Shown here: piece after piece, positions 12,488-15,259 of the stretch
Position numbering within the stretch: the first letter of the stretch is position 1
Layout of the letters: each line of letters begins with the position of its first letter
Assembly (NCBI GenBank): GCA_000436115.1
Contig: FR894562.1
Coordinates: 1 to 15,259, forward strand
DNA length: 15,259 bases
Reading direction: 5' to 3'
Source: Firmicutes bacterium CAG:534
GTDB lineage: Bacteria; Bacillota; Clostridia; Lachnospirales; Lachnospiraceae
Translations under genes and position numbers: made by a program
Notes under the pieces: generated by a model
What the model was told of the DNA's origin: nothing
Database searches by the model: none
The model's input: only the letters and a program-made list of their open reading frames with translations

Positions 12488-13396
12488 ATGAAAAAGAAGA
12501 AAAAAATGCTTTTTATTTATAATCCGAGAGCGGGGAAGGCAAAGATCAGAAGCAATCTGCTGGATATTATTGATATTTTCACAAAGGCTGATTTTGAAGT
12601 GACGGCACATCCTACACAGGCAAGGGGCGACGGAATGCGCGCTGTCCGTGAAAGACGCCAAGGATATTATGATCTGATCGCATGCTGTGGCGGGGATGGC
12701 ACGCTGGATGAAGTGGTAACAGGGATGATGGAATGTGAAAACCGGATCCCCATCGGATATGTGCCGGCAGGAAGCACCAATGACTTTGCAAACAGCCTTT
12801 TAATCCCGCGAAATATGATCGATGCAGCGCAGGTGATAGTAAAGGGAAGTCCCTTTGGATGTGATGTAGGGACGTTTAATGACGATTATTTTGTTTATAT
12901 TGCAGCATTTGGGATCTTTACGGAGGTATCCTATGAGACCAGACAGGATGTAAAAAATGTGCTGGGACACATGGCTTATATCCTGGAGGGCATGAGAAGG
13001 CTCTCCGGCATAAAGGCCTACCAGATGAAGGTGGAGAGCGAGGAACTGACAGTGGAAGGAGAATTTATGTATGGAATGATCACAAATTCCACTTCCGTAG
13101 GCGGCTTTAAAAATATTACAGGCAAAAATGTGGAATTAAATGACGGGCAGTTTGAAGTGACCCTCATCAAAAAACCGTCTAATCCCCTGGAGCTAAATCA
13201 GATCATGGCATCCTTATTGAATAGAAATATCAATACGGATAATATGTATTGCTTTAAGACTTCGACCGTCCGCTTCCTTTCAAAGGAGGAAGTGGCGTGG
13301 ACCTTAGACGGCGAATTTGGCGGAAAGCACAGGGAGGTAGTCATTTCTAACCAAAGAGAGGCGCTCCACATCATTGTTCCCGAAAAAACTACATGA
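12488..13396 (+). CDS. YegS/DagK-family lipid kinase (diacylglycerol kinase catalytic domain)
   Basis: I choose the ATG at 12488, preceded by GAGGG at 12475-12479 with 8-base spacing. An upstream in-frame ATG at 12434 would make the terminator hairpin part of the coding region. The protein then has 302 residues. FIYNPRAGK (from residue 9) and Gly68-Gly-Asp70-Gly-Thr72, followed by LDEVVTGM, are the nucleotide-binding motifs of the diacylglycerol kinase catalytic domain. PAGSTNDFANSL completes the set, and WTLDGEFGG near the C-terminus belongs to the second domain. Firmicutes relatives such as DgkB recycle diacylglycerol to phosphatidic acid, while YegS prefers phosphatidylglycerol, so the lipid is uncertain. 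The lysine-rich N-terminus may touch the membrane surface; no membrane helix is visible. It may be transcribed by read-through from the HPr-like gene or from an unseen promoter. Confidence 0.88.
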   Translation: MKKKKKMLFIYNPRAGKAKIRSNLLDIIDIFTKADFEVTAHPTQARGDGMRAVRERRQGYYDLIACCGGDGTLDEVVTGMMECENRIPIGYVPAGSTNDFANSLLIPRNMIDAAQVIVKGSPFGCDVGTFNDDYFVYIAAFGIFTEVSYETRQDVKNVLGHMAYILEGMRRLSGIKAYQMKVESEELTVEGEFMYGMITNSTSVGGFKNITGKNVELNDGQFEVTLIKKPSNPLELNQIMASLLNRNINTDNMYCFKTSTVRFLSKEEVAWTLDGEFGGKHREVVISNQREALHIIVPEKTT

Positions 13397-13411
13397 AAAT
13401 CCAGTAGTTGT

Positions 13412-13439
13412 TTGCAATTTAAAGATAATCTGTTATAAT
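13412..13439 (+). promoter_or_regulatory. fba: Promoter of the aldolase gene
   Basis: TTGCAA (13412-13417) and a perfect TATAAT (13434-13439) are 16 bases apart, and the -10 is extended by TGT (13431-13433). The start site would be near 13446, giving a leader of about 42 bases. A strong promoter fits an abundant glycolytic enzyme. Confidence 0.85.
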
Positions 13440-13487
13440 AGAGCCGTAAGAAAATACACACTTTAAAATAAGAAAGGATGAACAACA

Positions 13488-14456
13488 ATGCCATTAGTTA
13501 CTACTACTGAAATGTTCAAGAAGGCATATGACGGCGGCTATGCTATCGGTGCTTTCAACGTAAACAACATGGAAATCGTACAGGGTATCACAGAAGCAGC
13601 AGGCGAGCTGAACAGCCCTGTTATTCTTCAGGTATCCAAGGGAGCTCGTGCATATGCTAACCACACATATCTGGTTAAGCTGGTAGAAGCTGCCGTTATC
13701 GAGAACCCTCAGATCCCGATCGCTCTTCACCTTGATCATGGTGATAGCTTTGAATTATGTAAGTCCTGTATCGACGGCGGATTTACTTCCGTTATGATCG
13801 ATGCTTCTTCTAAGCCTTTTGCAGAGAATATCGCTCTTACAAAGCAGGTTGTTGAGTATGCACATGCTCACGGCGTAGTTGTAGAGGCAGAGCTTGGTAC
13901 TCTTGCAGGTATTGAAGATGAAGTTGTTGTAGAAGCTGGTAAGGAGTGCTATACACATCCTGAAGAGGTTGAAGAGTTTGTTGATAAGACAGGCTGTGAC
14001 TCTCTGGCAATCGCAATCGGAACCTCTCACGGTGCATACAAGTTCACTGCTGCACAGTGTACCCGTAATGCAGACGGTATCCTTGTTCCCCCTCCACTTC
14101 GTTTCGACGTTCTTGAGGAGTGCATCAAGAGACTTCCCGGTTTCCCCATCGTTCTTCATGGTTCCTCTTCTGTTCCTCAGGAATTTGTTAAGATGGTTAA
14201 CCAGTACGGCGGAAACATGCCCGATGCTGTAGGTATTCCGGAAGAGCAGCTTCGTCATGCAGCAGAGCTTGCTGTATGTAAGATCAATATCGACTCCGAT
14301 ATCCGTCTTGCAATGACAGGTAATATCCGTAAGTATTTTGCAGAGCATCCTGATCATTTCGATCCTCGTCAGTACTTAAAGCCCGCTCGTCAGGCTGTTA
14401 AGGACATGGTTGCTCACAAGATCCAGTACGTTCTTGGATCCGCTGGAAAGGCCTAA
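13488..14456 (+). CDS. fba: Class II fructose-1,6-bisphosphate aldolase
   Basis: This zinc enzyme splits fructose 1,6-bisphosphate into dihydroxyacetone phosphate and glyceraldehyde 3-phosphate in glycolysis and works in reverse in gluconeogenesis. The 322-residue protein shows the class II signature His81-Leu-Asp83-His84-Gly-Asp, with Asp83 the likely proton donor and His84 a zinc ligand. Further zinc-site histidines are probable in GTSHGAYKF (His181) and VLHGSSSVP (His224). AELGTLAGIEDEV follows the family pattern. At 322 residues it is longer than the roughly 285-residue Bacillus FbaA and closer to the class IIB type found in Giardia and many anaerobes. Codon choice is strongly biased (CGT, GTT, TCC, CTT), unlike its neighbours, as expected of a highly expressed gene. 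AAAGGAT near 13473-13479 precedes the ATG. It has its own promoter and terminator. Confidence 0.96.
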   Translation: MPLVTTTEMFKKAYDGGYAIGAFNVNNMEIVQGITEAAGELNSPVILQVSKGARAYANHTYLVKLVEAAVIENPQIPIALHLDHGDSFELCKSCIDGGFTSVMIDASSKPFAENIALTKQVVEYAHAHGVVVEAELGTLAGIEDEVVVEAGKECYTHPEEVEEFVDKTGCDSLAIAIGTSHGAYKFTAAQCTRNADGILVPPPLRFDVLEECIKRLPGFPIVLHGSSSVPQEFVKMVNQYGGNMPDAVGIPEEQLRHAAELAVCKINIDSDIRLAMTGNIRKYFAEHPDHFDPRQYLKPARQAVKDMVAHKIQYVLGSAGKA

Positions 14457-14481
14457 GGATTTTACAGGTAATATCAAATAT

Positions 14482-14513
14482 AAAAGGACTGCCGGTTTCG
14501 GCAGTCCTTTTTT
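14482..14513 (+). terminator. Terminator of the aldolase gene
   Basis: AGGACTGCCG (14485-14494), loop GTTT, CGGCAGTCCT (14499-14508) form a perfect 10-bp stem. Flanking A and T runs extend it, and a run of six T (14508-14513) provides the U-tract. Confidence 0.94.
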
Positions 14514-14560
14514 GTGATCCATAGATGGGAAAGAGCAATGATTTCCCCATAAAAGGGAGG

Positions 14561-14589
14561 ATGCCAAGTAAATGTAATTTACTTGGCAT
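14561..14589. repeat. Perfect 13-bp inverted repeat with a 3-base loop
   Basis: ATGCCAAGTAAAT (14561-14573) and its exact reverse complement (14577-14589) flank GTA. The right side continues TTTATTATG, a poor U-tract. It could be a weak second terminator, an RNA 3'-end hairpin or a protein-binding palindrome. Confidence 0.7.
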
Positions 14590-14747
14590 TTATTATGAAA
14601 AAGTTATTAATAAATCAATTACTTGAAGTCGCTTTTGTTTTGTATCTTATGATGTTAGTATACGGGAGAGAAATGTCTAAAGAATGTTGTAGCAGTAAAG
14701 ATTTTTTAAATTAAATATGAACAAAATATGAACGCAGCACAATAGAT
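14590..14747. other. AT-rich intergenic region with two tandem AAATATGAAC repeats
   Basis: The gap from the aldolase stop to the next gene is 345 bases. After the two hairpins this stretch has no convincing ORF, tRNA or riboswitch that I recognise. It is markedly AT-rich. Two identical 10-mers, AAATATGAAC at 14713-14722 and 14724-14733, repeat with an 11-base period. They end 14 bases before the -35 box at 14748. This spacing suits an OmpR/PhoB-type tandem binding site, but no regulator is identified. Confidence 0.5.
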
Positions 14748-14775
14748 TTGACAAATGAAAGAAAATGAGTACCAT
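14748..14775 (+). promoter_or_regulatory. Putative promoter of the AEC transporter gene
   Basis: A consensus -35, TTGACA (14748-14753), is followed after 16 bases by TACCAT (14770-14775), a 4-of-6 match to TATAAT. The poor -10 under a perfect -35 suggests activator dependence, in line with the tandem repeats just upstream. Confidence 0.5.
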
Positions 14776-14801
14776 CAAAAGGGAGAGGAGAGAAGCAGGC
14801 T

Positions 14802-15259
14802 ATGGTTGCATTGCAAAAGATGTGTGTATTTTTTCTACTGATCCTGGCAGGATTTATTGCACACAGAAAGAAGATACTTGATGAAGAGAGCGGAAGGCGG
14901 ATTTCTTCCCTGGTAGTCAATATTGCCAATCCGGCGCTGATCCTTTCATCTGTAACGTCAGATGGGGGAGGAACGGTAGAAAAAAGTGAGGTGATCCTGG
15001 CTTTTGGAGTTGCCTGCATTTTGTATGCAGCGCTGGTGGCTGTGGGGAGATTTATCCCATATCTTCTTCGTGTACCAAAGGAAGAGAGAAATATGTATGA
15101 TCTGATGTTTGTTTTTTCCAACATAGGATTTATGGGATTTCCACTTATGTCAGCCCTTTTCGGAAATGATTCTCTGCTGATCGGAGCTGCCTTTGTTATG
15201 GCTTTTAATATTTTGATCTATACTTATGGGATTTGGCTCATGGTGCCGGAAGGGAAAGA
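14802..15259 (+). CDS. AEC-family (auxin efflux carrier-like) transporter, N-terminal part
   Basis: An open frame from ATG 14802 runs off the window end after 152 codons, so the 3' half is missing. The family is recognised from NIANPALILSSV near residue 40 and FSNIGFMGFPLMSALFG near residue 105, the conserved blocks of AEC transporters. Predicted membrane segments lie at about 7-21, 37-51, 62-84, 99-119 and 126-148, consistent with half of a roughly 310-residue, ten-helix protein. Bacterial members move malate, other organic acids or small metabolites, and the substrate cannot be told from this end. AGGAG at 14786-14790 is 11 bases from the ATG, a long spacing; the next in-frame ATG (14820) has no better site. 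It has its own putative promoter and a 345-base upstream region with repeat elements. Confidence 0.88.
   Translation, partial: MVALQKMCVFFLLILAGFIAHRKKILDEESGRRISSLVVNIANPALILSSVTSDGGGTVEKSEVILAFGVACILYAALVAVGRFIPYLLRVPKEERNMYDLMFVFSNIGFMGFPLMSALFGNDSLLIGAAFVMAFNILIYTYGIWLMVPEGK

Noticed and set aside
14561..14626. A 21-codon ORF from ATG 14561 preceded by GGGAGG
   Set aside because: The Shine-Dalgarno-like bases touch the ATG with no spacer, the ORF starts inside a perfect hairpin, and the peptide resembles no known signal peptide family.
14802..15124. Minus-strand ORF across the intergenic region and the AEC gene (14711-15124)
   Set aside because: It is antisense to the clearly recognisable transporter frame and shows no domain.
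1..15259. Mobile elements, CRISPR arrays, toxin-antitoxin pairs or phage genes
   Set aside because: None found. No transposase, integrase, regularly spaced repeat array or short overlapping toxin-antitoxin pair is visible on either strand.

Overview
The window looks like an ordinary chromosomal segment of a low-to-moderate GC Gram-positive anaerobe of the class Clostridia, most likely a Lachnospiraceae member. This placement is an inference. It rests on AAGGAGG-type ribosome binding sites, TTGACA/TATAAT promoters, an HprK/HPr-type regulatory cluster, an anaerobic ribonucleotide reductase activase, and a LacI-type sensor fused to GGDEF. I see no insertion sequence, prophage, CRISPR array or integrase.

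Layout. Positions 2-442 hold the C-terminal end of a sugar ABC transporter ATPase, closed by a strong terminator. Next come a CdaR/PucR-type regulator (528-1613), an unrecognised protein with a glutamine/glutamate/proline-rich repeat block (1668-2711), and a soluble sugar-binding-like/GGDEF fusion (2802-4715) with its own promoter. On the minus strand lies a signal recognition particle RNA gene (about 4766-4940). Its promoter is clear, and its terminator hairpin is shared with the GGDEF gene. Reading right again, nrdG-tadA-corA form an overlapping operon (4995-7113), closed by a hairpin that faces a convergent tRNA-Ser(CGA) gene (7201-7289, minus).

The central block is hprK, a ROK glucokinase, murB, rapZ, whiA and an HPr-like protein (7457-12421). 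It joins carbon catabolite regulation, glucose phosphorylation, peptidoglycan precursor synthesis and growth or division control. Its most informative member is the last: the HPr-like protein keeps Ser46, the HprK target, but has Asp at position 15 in place of the phosphotransfer histidine. It therefore looks like a Crh-type regulator rather than a sugar phosphocarrier. The order rapZ-whiA-HPr/Crh resembles the Bacillus subtilis yvcJ-yvcK-whiA-crh locus without yvcK.

A terminator separates this block from a YegS/DagK-family lipid kinase (12488-13396). Class II fructose-bisphosphate aldolase (13488-14456) follows with its own promoter and terminator. A 345-base intergenic region, holding a perfect hairpin and tandem 10-base repeats, then leads into an AEC-family transporter cut off by the window end (14802-15259).

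Most genes are recognisable housekeeping families. The points worth a second look are the Asp15 HPr-like protein, the short Alu-less SRP RNA, the GGDEF fusion with its degenerate inhibitory site, and several unexplained repeat structures in promoter and leader regions.
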